Below, piece after piece: positions 45,241-56,429 of a DNA stretch of 64,000 nucleotides. The DNA comes from Lactifluus volemus (taxonomy: Eukaryota > Basidiomycota > Agaricomycetes > Russulales > Russulaceae). Position numbers and translations under genes: made by a program. The stretch's first letter is position 1. Each line of letters starts with the position of its first letter. The notes under the pieces are model-generated. The model searched no databases and was not told the DNA's origin. It saw only the letters and a program-made list of their open reading frames with translations. The stretch spans positions 1 to 64,000 of the forward strand of contig WTXI01000135.1 in the NCBI GenBank assembly GCA_022376515.1, in the 5' to 3' direction.

Positions 45241-46464
45241 CGTCCACCGGGCCACGTGCATGCAAGAATGTTGCACTTGTGGTCTAAGCAGTAAACAACG
45301 GCTGTACTAGCAGTAGTACAATCGTCAGAATCACTGGTGAAAGTGCAGTCCTAAATTGTGACCCTCAGATCCTGCAAGGTCAAGTTTTGTTTCCATCAAC
45401 AGGCCACCGTAATATGCTTTGTTCGCGTCAATCTTATGCGAGTCACCGAGTTGTGGAAGTTTGGAGGAGAGAGCGTGCGCGTGCGCACAGACGAGAGAGA
45501 ACGAGACGAGCGAGCTTTTAGAATGTTGATCTCGGGCAGTCGCACACGCGATTTGATCCCACCAGTGTCTTTCTGATGGTTCCGTGGGTGTCACAACACA
45601 CTGAAGCAAGACTTTGTCTTTCGGCGAAAGGGGAAAAAGGGCCCCATGTTATTACCGAGATTTACGAGAACAAACTCGTTATCTCAAAACGGTAGTGTAT
45701 GAAAACACAAACAATTTTCAGAGAAATAACGATGCAGGTCGCATGGCAGCTCATTGCTGGACTGGGTTTGCAAAAATATGAACGGCCTCGCTTTTCCGCT
45801 TTACCTACGATGTGCTCCGGGACGATTGGCCTTTGAAAAGCATTGCACTTGATCATTGGAGTTTCTAGAAAATAACAACACAGGGTCGGGAAGAAGGGTT
45901 AGTGCTAACAAACAAAAAAACACAAAGATGGACTATGCTTCCCATTCTCAATGATTCTAGTCTGCGGTGCGGTCCATGGAGCAAGGGGCACACTATTCGG
46001 ACATTGCGCAGCGCAAGCGCTCTCGCCAGACTCGGACTCCTAGCAGTATACATGCCACCGCGTCGTCAGCTCACCGATGGCAGCTCTTTGTTTTTTTCCG
46101 CAGATTTCGTTAAGGTTGGGATGGCCGCCGCGCACATCATATACCCCACTAGAGATGCATGTCACTCCACGCAGGATCGTACAAGCTCTCTCTTGCTTGC
46201 GTTCTTAATCGGCTGGGCTGGATTAGACAGTCAGAACAGAGTCCGACAATGACCACGCAATGGGCCAACTGCAAAAAAAAAACGGAACGTCAGAAAAATG
46301 GTCAGATCTCTTCAATCTTACGCGGCGCAGATTGCGTTATGTGGTCTGTGGGACAGCGTGAAATCGATCCCTTACAAAAATCTTTGTTGGCAACTGCTAA
46401 CAGCTTATTACGAATCGTTTGATCACGTCTGAAAAACACCAAGAAAAAATTTAAATACCACGAT
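45241..46464. repeat. Duplicated block upstream of HAL2 3' end (parent copy)
   Basis: Non-coding sequence between SSP-C and the HAL2 stop codon, repeated at 36830-38045 in the same order. No gene. Confidence 0.7.
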
Positions 46465-48114
46465 TTACGTCGGCAGGGTGGTGGAAAAGGAGGGTGGAAA
46501 AGATTTTACCTCCGCAGATTCCTCACCACCAGGATTAACACCATCTTCCTCTTCGGACGATAAGACGTCCTGAATGGCCTCGATGACCTGAGCGTGGATC
46601 TCCTTCCTCGCCGCCACAACACCAAAATTCTCGCCGAGCGTGCGTCCGAGACCAAAATCGAGCGGGCGACCTTTCAAATCTGAGATGATCCCTCCGGCCT
46701 CTTGGACGAGTAAAGATCCTGGTGCGTGATCCTGCAACAGTCAGTGTAGCGGGAGAAGGGGAGGAAAGATACTGCTGTGAGTTTTTGACACGTTGACAGA
46801 AGAAAAAAAATGGGGGGGGGGAAGGGGGGAGGCAACCAAAAAAAAAAAGGGTTGCAGACATGGGACGCACCCAGATCTTTTCTTGGTAATTCGCGTCAGG
46901 CACGGGCAACCGCAGATACACTCCCCCACCTGCATCACCACGCACGAGCGCCGCATATTTCGCCTGCGAATCCATGCGCACAGGCGGAGCGCGCACGCCG
47001 AGGCGTGCCGCAACGCGCTCGTTGGTATCGAGCGCTGCGTGTCCCTTTTCGACCGATTCGAGGAAGGAGAGGCCCGGTAGGGTAATGTTGGGAGGCATGT
47101 ACAATCGAGAGCGTCTCTGCTGCCAGCGTTCTTGTAGTTGCATCGTCGTCATTTGTGGGTTTGGGAGCGGTGGAAAATCGGGGAGCGAGAGAGGGAGCTG
47201 GTACGCGCCTTGTCCACGCACGGCGACGAATAAAGCCCCTGTTTCCTGTTCCTGTTCTGGTTTGTGAGGAGTTGTGGTAGCGGCTGGCGGTGCTGCTGCT
47301 GAGGAGGAGGAAGAGGAGGATTGTGGTGGTGGAGAGGGTAGAGGCGGGAGCGAACTGTTGCTGCTGCCGGTGGCGGGGGTGGCGACGGTGACGGGCAAGT
47401 TTGGACAGCCTATGACGCCTAGTTCTACGTGCGCGTCGACGAGTAGAGCGAGACAAACGGCGTATTGACCGCCACGCAAGAAGCCTTTGGTTCCATCGAT
47501 AGGATCGAGCGTCCACATACCTTGCAACGACCAAACCAAAAAAAAATCGAATCAACAACAGCACACGGAGGGATGAAAGACGTACGTCCTGTACGACCAC
47601 CGGGGTAACCACCCCTGTCGATAGCCTCAAGCAACGAATCAGCCGGCCAACGTTTCCCAAGACCCCACTCTGCACTCTCATTTCCATCCATCATCAACTC
47701 TTCACCACCACCACCACCACGATCTTCCCAAAAATAAGAAGAATCTGAAGAATCTGAAGAGTCCGAAGAAGATGAGGAAGAGGAAGAGGAGGGATAGAAA
47801 GAGCGAGGGGGTTGGGCTAGGACGTCACTGGCGAGTTCAACGACGCGCGCGCGGAGAGTGGTATTGTCGCGCAGATCTGCCGAGTCTTCTTCGCCGACGA
47901 TGGGGTCAAAGGGAAAGGCGCAGGAGAGGATGGTGTTGATGACCGCTTGGGCGGAATAGTCGGCTACCGTGACGGGGCTCTTGTCATCCTTGATTGTCGT
48001 CTCGCCTGCGACGAGCTTGTTAAAGACGGTGGTGGTGAGGGTGCACGCACGGCGCACGGCAGCGATGGCTACTTGCTGTTCGAGGGCGAACAGTGGAGTC
48101 ATCGTCGTCGTCAT
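46465..48114 (-). CDS. HAL2: 3'(2'),5'-bisphosphate nucleotidase (HAL2/MET22 family)
   Basis: Three exons (48114-47586, 47520-46871, 46731-46465) join in frame to 481 aa. The enzyme removes the 3' phosphate of 3'-phosphoadenosine 5'-phosphate, a by-product of sulfate assimilation; the yeast enzyme is the Na+/Li+-sensitive target in salt tolerance. Family motifs: GEED (E75-E76), GGRTGRMWTLDPIDGTKGF (metal-binding Asp182, Asp185) and DHAPG (Asp394). It is longer than yeast HAL2 (about 357 aa) because of a Ser/Asp/Gly-rich insert (~105-140) and a Pro/Ser/Ala-rich insert (~225-255), both in loop positions. The ATG chosen begins MTTTMTPL. CDK1 ends 378 bp upstream on the same strand. Its 3' half has a truncated copy at 38046-38696. 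Confidence 0.93.
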
Positions 48115-48492
48115 CAGAAGAGATAAGGTTTTTGAATTTGGGTAATAATAGTATATATATGCGTGCGCTCAACTTCTAAACGCTCCCTCCCTCTCCTCTT
48201 CTCCCTGCTCTCCAACAAAACGTTATAAAAAAGAACACACAACACGCGCAGACCAGAGTCAGTCACAAAACATAACAAGCGAAAACAACGCAAAGAAAGA
48301 GGGGGGAAAAACAATTATGAGGGAAGGAAAAAAAGAGAGCAGATTGCTTGTTATTGAACAATTGCATGAGTAATTTGCCAGAAAACGATGGGTGGGTAAG
48401 GTAACACAGATGCGAGCTACGATGCCTAAGGAAACAAGTTGCATGACGGTGGACAACAAATGAATGGAGAACGAGACATAAGGCAGGGGAAT

Positions 48493-50247
48493 CTATCCTC
48501 GGTAATTGGCGAAATATGGATGCAAAAGAGCACGTTTTGCAGAGATGCGCGTGGCGCTATCATATACCAGTGTTTGCTATAACAGTAACAGGAATCAGCG
48601 ACATTAAGCAAGGATAAAATCGAATTTGGTCAACCTTGAGCAAGTCGATCCCAGCTGCGTCCAGATACGGAACTTGCTCGGCGAGATCTTGCGATGACCA
48701 CTGTGGGAACGTCGGCTTGTAGTCGGGTAATTGCTTGACCCCTGGCCACGATTCTTCATTCGGCGTGCCCAACACCCTATGAGCAACCATCCATCGTCAT
48801 CAAAGAAGAAGACGGATCTAATTGATCAAACCGACTGACCGGAAGATCTTGAAAATTTGGTCGATTTCAGAGTCACCCGGAAAGAGGGGAATGCCGCGCA
48901 TGACCATCTCTGCAAAAATGCACCCGACAGACCACATGTCGATAGCAGTCGAGTAGTGGCGTGAGCCGAGCAACACCTCTGGTGCGCGGTACCATAACGT
49001 GACAACCTAATCATCCATATGAATTCTCACTCAAAAAACAAACCCAAAAAAATAAGGTCGCACCTCGTGCGTATAGGTGCGCATGGGGATACCAAACGCA
49101 CGGGCGAGCCCAAAGTCAGCCAGTTTCAAGTTGTTCCTGTTGTCAATGAGGAGATTTTGCGGCTTGAGGTCCCGATGGAGGATCCGGTGGGAGTGACAAT
49201 ATAATAGCCCCGAGGTCAGCTGGTGTGTAAATTTCTAAGAAATGCAGCAGCGCGCACAAAACGTCGCAACCATCACACCGATTTCGTCAGTATACACAGG
49301 TATGCCAATTGGGGGAAAACAAAACAAAAAACAAAACGCCGGGACAGCAATGGTGCCGGACATGGAGCAGGGGAAGACTTCCATTTCTAGTCGTGCCGCA
49401 CCTGCCGCAAGATCACGTGATTAAGAATGACGAATTCGGAATCAAAGCGGCATGTGCGATATCTGGTTGTGTGTGATCGCGCGAGTTTGTAACGGATCCG
49501 TCGTTCGTCGTCATGGGGGCGCGGCGGGCAATTGGGAAAGGGGGATACCGGCGATCATTATTCTAAAAAAAAAAAACACTCACCTGGCAGAGTTCGAGTG
49601 AGAGAGGCGTGCCTTGCGAATTGCCAGCTTCCATGTATCGTTTCAAGTCGACATCGAGAAATTCAAACACGAGGTAGAGTTTCTGATCCGCGTGCACAAT
49701 ATCCAGCAACCTTTTGTTATCCATCAGCGACACGGGTTTGCACGTGTAACCGCCGCGGGGACGGAAGCAAAATAAAAAGGGGTGGGGAGGTGGAACGCGA
49801 CGCGTACCGGACGATGTTGTCGTCCTTGAGTTCCTTGAGGAGCGAGATTTCACGGATGGCGGTACTCGGCACGCCCTCGTCCTCGGCCTCAAGCCGAATC
49901 TTCTTAAGCGCAACGATCTGATCCGTCTTGACATCTCGTGCCTTGTACACAACTCCATATGTTCCTGTTATTTGGTGACGGTCGGACATTGTGTGTGAGC
50001 AAGGCACCGCGACGCGCGCGCAGAAAATAACACACCTTCGCCTGTTTCGATTAAGGATGAGCAATGCTTGTATAACTAGGAGAGAGAAGGAGAAGGAATT
50101 CAAAAACGGAACACGCACCGACTTTCTCGATCTTGGAGTAACTTTTTGTGAAAGTTACGTGGTTAGAGTGTGTGTGATAGAATGCCACCGTGTGTGAGAG
50201 GAGAGATAAGCCAAAAAGGGACGCGGCAAGTGTACGCACCGGTCCAT
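48493..50247 (-). CDS. CDK1: Cyclin-dependent kinase 1 (Cdc2/Cdc28)
   Basis: Nine exons: 50240-50247 (8 nt), 50119-50141, 50036-50041 (6 nt), 49808-49964, 49584-49710, 49064-49234, 48840-49006, 48635-48776, 48493-48576. They total 885 nt, 294 aa, the usual CDK1 length. Protein starts [20 protein letters not shown]. Hallmarks: Gly-rich loop 11-18 with Thr14/Tyr15 (inhibitory sites), Lys33, PSTAIRE at 45-51, [10 protein letters not shown] catalytic loop, [18 protein letters not shown] activation segment with the activating Thr, LWYRAPE, and the end [18 protein letters not shown]. This is the master cell-cycle kinase partnered by cyclins. An ATG at 49990 gives a plausible but wrong N-terminus lacking the ATP loop. 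Confidence 0.95.
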
Positions 50248-51666
50248 GTTTCAAGTGATATTGCGAGTGCGTGTATAAAAACACGTTCTGGACGTGAGGC
50301 AAGTACGATGCGTAAGAGGGGGGAGGCGAATCAAAGCACGAGTGGTTCTAATAGGATAAAGTTGTGCGTAGGGGAAATGTGGCAGTGTGGCGGGTGGGTG
50401 GTTGTCAGAAACGAGTGGCTTGCAGAGAGCCTGTCTTTATTGCTATAACTGCCACCGAAGGCTTGTTGATTACTTTTGATGGTAAGCGATCTTGAAGGTC
50501 CGGAATTGTCGTGTGTGGCGATGAAGGGATTCTTTCCTATGAGGTGTACGGAGAGATGAGGAGGAATGGGAGAGTGTCCCTAGGGAACGAGGTTGGGGGG
50601 TGAGCGTGAGTAGGAGCTCCGTGTGTTAAATGGGATGCTCGGACTTTTGTGTTGAGTTTGATAAAAGGGTGACCCTTGGATTACTTAAGCCAATTTCGGG
50701 TTTTGCAAATCAAAAATGGCCAATGATGATGTTTCTGGTTTTCAAAGAAATCTACCCAAAAAAAAACCAAAGCTCTCAAGTGGTAATAAATTCGGACTTG
50801 GGAATCTTTTTATTATGAAAGTCTACGATGGAGAGGGAATGAAGTTCGTTTGACAGCGCCGCGTTGTTGGCGTGGCTCATTATTAGCGTGAGACCGCCCA
50901 CGGGCGCGTTCGATGGCACAAGAATGTACGTGTATACGTACATATGTCAATCCCTATACTCTATCCGCATCAGCTTCCCGCCATCACTCTTTTACAACTC
51001 ATTTCCTCACGCGATTTTCCCTTCCATCCTCGGAGCGCGCAGGATAATACTTTGACCACTTGTCTCCAAGGAGTTGTTGTTGAAGGCCAAGCAGACACAC
51101 ACACACACGTGGGCCACGAATTATGACGACATCCGTGATCTAATCACAACATTATTGATATGAGATGAACTGCGTACAGTACAGTAGGAATCGAATCCGC
51201 CAGTCAACCCTTTGCCGACCGGCTAGTCCGCAAACGGCTTAAAAGCCCAAGCCCGGCTCCACTTGCAGCCCTAACCCAACCCAACGCCCGCGGGTTTCAA
51301 TCAGCACCGCCTACAAGTGATCCTTGGCTTTTACAATACAACCTATGAGTCTCTTCAAAAACACATCTACATCGCGTTGCCTTTATACATATATTTTTTT
51401 GGCCTGGTCACGTCACAGCTCTGGAACTTCTTCCGTCATGCAGGCCGCGGCCACGTCCCATCGGAATCGTCCTTCCGCCGCGTCTCCGTCAGGTCGATAT
51501 ACTGGCCTGGCCAGGGGTCTTCACCTGTCATGTTGCATTAGTACGGCACGCAGAACGATTCTATATACGCCGCATCACAAATAAACTGATTTAGTGCATG
51601 TCATGCCAGCACCAGCTTCCAAGTGTACAGGACGTGATGATGGAGCTAGAAGGTCCAAACTCCCTT
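50248..51666. other. Intergenic between CDK1 and GPN1
   Basis: Holds the CDK1 promoter/5' UTR and the GPN1 3' flank. A (CA)n run sits near 51096-51108. No coding frame is supported. A GATTCGATTCC B-box-like word on the minus strand near 51192 lacks a tRNA fold. Confidence 0.5.
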
Positions 51667-53009
51667 TCATACAAGATGCCACCAGATATTCTTTTGGAAC
51701 ACTCGGCATGGGGTGGCATGACATGGATAGAAAAGCACGATGCCGGAGGATGGAAAGAAGGACGTACTCCGATCGATGATATTCAGCTCGCCGCCATCGT
51801 CCTCCTCTTCTCCCTCTTGTTCATCGGGGTTCCACCGGTCCTGCGCAGAAAAGGTCGGGTTACTGGCACGGTCCACCGCGAGGTCAGCCAGCATCCGTGT
51901 CGTCGAATCTTCCTTATGCTTCTGCAACGTCGCCTCACGCTGGGCGCGTACACGTGCAAGCTCGGGGAGATACTCTCTGCGCAGAAGGCATGGGTCAATC
52001 CAACAAGGAGAAAAGGCCACGAGTACAAACTTTTCGTATTCCTCGCGTGAAGCCTCTACGGCTTTGAAAAACTCGGCAACACCCTCACCAGTCATGCTGG
52101 ATACGCCTACTGACTAGAAAAGTGAGATGGTAAAGTCGAGGCGAAAGGATGGGGACCAACGTTGAGATGCTTGTAAAACTCATCCAAGACGAGGCTCATG
52201 CTATTCATGAGACTGTTCATGTATGTTGGTGCGCCATCGTCATCCGTCGTGCTTTGGTGGGTTGCGAGGGCTTCTTGGAAGGTCTCAAAGTCTCGCATCC
52301 ACTCGAGTGCAAAGGCGTGTGGCTGGACATCGATTTTGTTGAAGACGATGATGAACGGAAGCTTTGTCTTGTAGAGGATACTGGAGGAACTAAGCCAGAG
52401 ACCAGGCATACAAACTAGGACAAATTTACCTGCATGCATAGAGCATATTTGACATGAAAGTGGCAGGGGCGACAGTACGTGGTGTATCAACAATATATGC
52501 GAGGACAGTTGGGAGTGCAGATGCGACGGCGTCTGTAATGATGGCTCCAGAAGCTGACCAGGTGAAGATTTCGATCTGACCGGGGGTGTCGACGATTATA
52601 TAGCTGGGTATGAATGAGCCAGTTTGCTACTGTAGATAAAGAGAGATGGAAATGCACTCTACACTCTCTGCGCGCTTCTCGACTAGATCGAGGACTTGAT
52701 CAAATTTTGTGGTGAATAGATTGAGGGCGGTGAGGATACCACCGTTGGGCCCGAGATTGTACCTTTTATGGAGGGCCTCAGCGGGGAAAGGGTTGAGCAG
52801 AGTGGAGCGCACTGCTTCATGACCTGGTGATAGTCGACGGTATCTCGAATGTCGATGTTAGGCTCAAAGGGAAGATTGGTAACAGCTGGGTCGAGATTGA
52901 GGATGTAAGGAGCAGATTGTTGAGATAAATGAGCGTTTAATCTATTCACAAAGGAAGATTTTCCCGAGCCAGCCATGCCAATTGTGATGATACAAACTGG
53001 TTTCTTCAT
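51667..53009 (-). CDS. GPN1: GPN-loop GTPase 1 (Npa3/XAB1)
   Basis: Six exons (53009-52813, 52762-52663, 52626-52430, 52389-52161, 52113-52031, 51976-51667) give 371 aa, close to family length. GPN1 with GPN3 assists assembly and nuclear import of RNA polymerase II. Motifs: P-loop GMAGSGKSS (11-19), the family-defining GPN tripeptide (70-72, YNLGPNGGI), [20 protein letters not shown], and SSMTGEG. The C-terminus is acidic ([14 protein letters not shown]). Intron 2 is very short (36 nt, ending TAG) because the next in-frame acceptor is close; the exact last residues are uncertain (a later splice could replace the final ~25). The start is 118 bp from the divergent FHA gene, so a shared promoter is likely. 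Confidence 0.93.
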
Positions 53010-53127
53010 TGTGTGAATAGAGAGAGAGGGAGAGATCTAGAGGGGTGTGACCTAGTATGTGACTTGAATTTAAGACTCCGAGGGTAGCGATAAAGGGGAG
53101 TAAAGGCCGACTGACCCTCTCTCAAAC
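53010..53127. promoter_or_regulatory. Bidirectional promoter between GPN1 and the FHA gene
   Basis: Only 118 bp separate the two divergent start codons. A GA-rich tract follows the GPN1 start and a CT-rich tract precedes the FHA start. No clear TATA box; an initiator-type pyrimidine promoter is inferred. Confidence 0.5.
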
Positions 53128-55642
53128 ATGGACGACGATATCCAGTTCCTCGGCATGGTCTCACCCGTCTCTCACAACAAGCCTTTCTCTCCTAATAATC
53201 ACCTCTCTTTGCAGCCACCTGCTACAGGTCCGTCTCATTCTCCCTACTCTCACTCTACCACCGTCGGCGCCTTCGCCGGTATCCTCACTTTTCCCCTCAT
53301 AGGTATCATGCTTGTAGTCCCAAAGAACGGCGATGAACCAACTCAGACCCTTCGCTTCCTCAAGTCTCGCTCCCCCGTCATCCACATCGGTCGTGCTTCC
53401 TCGTCCCTCAATGACTCGGAAAAGGAAAAGTCTCCAGATAGTATCCACTTTCGCTGTCCCGTCATAAGTCGCAGGCACGCAAAGCTCATGTTCTCTTCCG
53501 GTCATGTACGTCCTCTCCTCTCACTTATATGCGCCCTCCTCTCTGACCTCGCTCACACACATATTTCCATATACACAGGTTTACATCGTGGATCTCAATT
53601 CCCATCATGGCACCCACCTTCTTAGACGTGGCGATGTTTTCCCTCGCACTATCGTCCCTGATGTCCCGATCCCCCTTCAGGACGGCGACACTCTCACCTT
53701 TGGTAAGGCCGTCGGCAAGGAACCTTATTGCGTTTCCCCAATCACTGCCAATGTAATGCTCATCTACGACACTGAGGCCGTCCTCAGTCCCCCAGTTTCC
53801 CAGCCAGTCATTTCTCTACTTGACTCGCCCACCACTCCTACTACACCCATCAAGACCAGGCAACCCCCCGCGGCTCCGAATTCGTCCCTTTCTGGGCGCT
53901 ACGGCCTCTTCGGTCCGCCATCACCGTCATCCCAGTCATCTCCCGCTTCCCTTTCCTCTGAAGAAGAAGAATTCTCCCAGAGTGACCCTGACATCGAGGA
54001 GGAAGACGACGATGAAGACGATTACCTCGACCCACCGGAGGAGTATCCCAGCACCTCGTTCGGTGGCCACGCCCAAGCCCAGAGCGCGAGCGCTTGTTAC
54101 GGCTCTCTGCCGTCTCTCCATGGCCTCGGCCTCCTCGCTTCGCGCCATGTGATCCACCACGCCCCTCATACACCTATTTCCACACACGCTCCTCACACGC
54201 ATCTCACCATGAACATGAACTCTCAGATGGCTCAACCTCTCAACGTCGAACACAGGTCTACTTTCGACCGTTGGTTCTCTGCTCAGAGCCCGAGAGCCGC
54301 TCCGCAGGACCCTTGCAATATTAACCTCCAACCCGGCACTGATGGCCCGATGGACATTCCCCGGCCCATCTCTCCTCCTGTCGCCAACTTGTTGCAAGAT
54401 GTCCCCGCAGATGTCATTGAGGAGGCCCTCGCCTCGGTCTCACAGACAGACGCACAAATCAATGCAAACCACGGAGAAACCCCCGTTATTATCGGGGCGT
54501 ACCCCGGATCACCGTACCCCGGATCACCCGTTCGTAGCGCCGCCGTGTCACCCTGGGTGGGTTCGGAGGACGTGGAAGAGGAGCCCCAGCACGGCCTCGT
54601 GCCACAGCCGCCGCAGTTGCCGGTGGGACTAGCGAACCCTTCTCTCGCGGCCAAGGGGACCGCACCCTCATCTGTCGTAGCAGAGGCCTCTGAGAGCTCC
54701 GAGCAGCTCGCTGAAGATGTCGCCTCGGACATTGATGCTGATGGAGAAGCGGATCTTGAAGCTTCATCCACCGTTGCCAACGTTGGCACATCGAGTACGC
54801 TTGGGTCGGGTGCTCTGGTCGCATCTGCTGGGGTTCCAACAATAAACACGCGTGATCCGGCAGGGGTTGGCGCTAGTGCTAATCAAGCCATCAGTATTGA
54901 CGCACGCCTCACCTCACTTGATGAGGCGCTGGTCAACCTCTGGGTGTGTCTTAACCATTTTTATTATTATTATCATCAAATTTCACGTCTTGCTCAACCT
55001 CTTCCTCCTTCTCCTTTGGTGAAACAGGGCAACGTCCTGCGCATGCAGATTGCGCATCGCAAGACGCAGAGTGACCACAAGATGCTCTCGGATCGCACCG
55101 ACGCTCTCGCCGCTCGCGTTGACGCTGTGCAGGCGGATCTCCACGGTGTCATGCACGGCGACGATCAAGTCGAGTCTCTGACGACTCGCGTGCAGGCAGC
55201 CGAGGATCTGCTCGTCGTGCTGCGAGGACGCCTATCGGCCGCGGAGGAAGCGCTCGCAGGGGCCAAGGCGAAGCAGGCGGAAGCGCTGGCACGATTGGAG
55301 GAGCTCGGAGTGGCAGCCGAGGCGACGGAGGCGGTCGTGATGGACGAGGTAAGTGGTCATACGCACGCGCCCAGCGCGCCGTGCGCTCATACGGCACAGT
55401 CGGAAGTCGCTCCGACGACGACGACCCCCATGCGTAAGCGCAAGCGCATTGAAGAGGATGATGGCAATTTTGAAAGAGAAGAAGGGCAAGGGCAAGAAGA
55501 GCAAGGTGAAACCGCACGAGCACACCGCCCGAATGTTCAGGCCAGGAAGCGGGCTCGTCGTTGCGCACGCGCAGCTGTGCACACGTCAGCTGCTATCATT
55601 GTCGGTGCCGTAGCTGCATGGTCTGCCCTCGCATTTGTATGA
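53128..55642 (+). CDS. FHA-domain, coiled-coil, C-terminal tail-anchored protein
   Basis: Exons 53128-53505, 53579-54943, 55028-55348 and 55400-55642 give 768 aa. Introns 2 and 3 (84 and 51 nt) are multiples of three with good GTGTGT/GTAAGT donors and could be read through in frame. The FHA domain (~60-165) has IHIGRA (Arg89), SRRHA (114-118) and NSHHGT (133-138), the phosphothreonine-binding set. A long Pro/Ser/acidic linker follows (SEEEEFSQSDPDIEEEDDDE), then a coiled coil (~582-690), a basic patch (MRKRKRIEE) and a final ~20-residue hydrophobic stretch after AAVHTSAA, a likely tail anchor. FHA plus coiled coil plus tail anchor matches the layout of SLMAP/Far10-type STRIPAK proteins, but that identity is inference. 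Confidence 0.85.
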
Positions 55643-56429
55643 GCAAACGATGCGATTAAGATAGAGAGAGAAGGTTTGTATATGAATCCCACACGACTGT
55701 TTTTTTAGTGGGTTGGGGATGTGGGAGAGAAAGTGTACTACTTTGCTTTTATAACCGCGCGCGTGTGCTGTGCCGTGGGTGGGAGATTAGAAAACCAAAT
55801 TCCCCGAGACCGTGACCAAGAACGGGCGGGGCATTGGTCTCTCTTTCTCGATCCCTCCTAGGACCTTTTTTTTCGTCTCCTTTCGTTTCTTGCCTTTTAG
55901 TGGATGGGGGAGAGGTTTTATTGAAGCGCCAAGTCCCATGGAATTTGCTCTATGGCTTTTTCCGTATGTATGTATTGTATGCAATTTACGGAGGGAAGAT
56001 GAAAGACAACACAATGCGCGATCCAACACCTCATTCATTAGTCACGGACGGGACAAACCTTCTCCCTCAACTTGAGTCCAAATTTCTTGCTCTGTTTTGC
56101 ATCTATGAGGATTATACCTGTTACATACTGTACATTACAGAAGAGATCATTGATCTTGATAGATGTTCAATTTAGTGTGAAAAATGAAAAACACGACAAC
56201 TATCTTGACAACTATACAAGTGGTGAGAACACTTATCCCTGATATCGAGACTCCCTCACTTAGCCCTTCTCAAGGAGGATCATTTTCTATAGTTTATATA
56301 ATTTGATTTGTGTGCAAGAGACATGGAAGCCCTCACAACCCTGAAGAAATTTTAGCGTTCCAAGGACCAGGCTATGGCAAAGCTATATGACCCCACTGCA
56401 TTGATTATTAGAGGGGCATTCCCTCAATG
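55643..56429. other. 3' flank of FHA gene, no other gene
   Basis: T- and A-rich sequence with no supported coding frame. Confidence 0.5.

Noticed and set aside
46935..47687. Long minus-strand open frame overlapping HAL2
   Set aside because: Alternate frame of HAL2 exon 2, Arg/Ser-rich with no motif; the HAL2 frame carries DPIDGT and splices correctly.
49717..50118. Open frame starting upstream of the CDK1 kinase exon and an ATG at 49990 giving [14 protein letters not shown]
   Set aside because: Splice sites upstream restore the exact CDK1 N-terminus; this ATG lies inside the intron after the 6-nt microexon.
51180..51240. Minus-strand tRNA-like sequence (GATTCGATTCC)
   Set aside because: The closing T-stem pair and the acceptor stem fail.
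51265..51300. CCCTAACCCAACCCAACGCC tract suggesting telomeric repeat
   Set aside because: Only two to three degenerate units, internal and next to genes; no tandem array.
53850..54849. Long antisense open frames over the FHA gene
   Set aside because: Shadow frames caused by GC-rich codon bias of the sense gene; the FHA motifs and intron phases support the plus strand.
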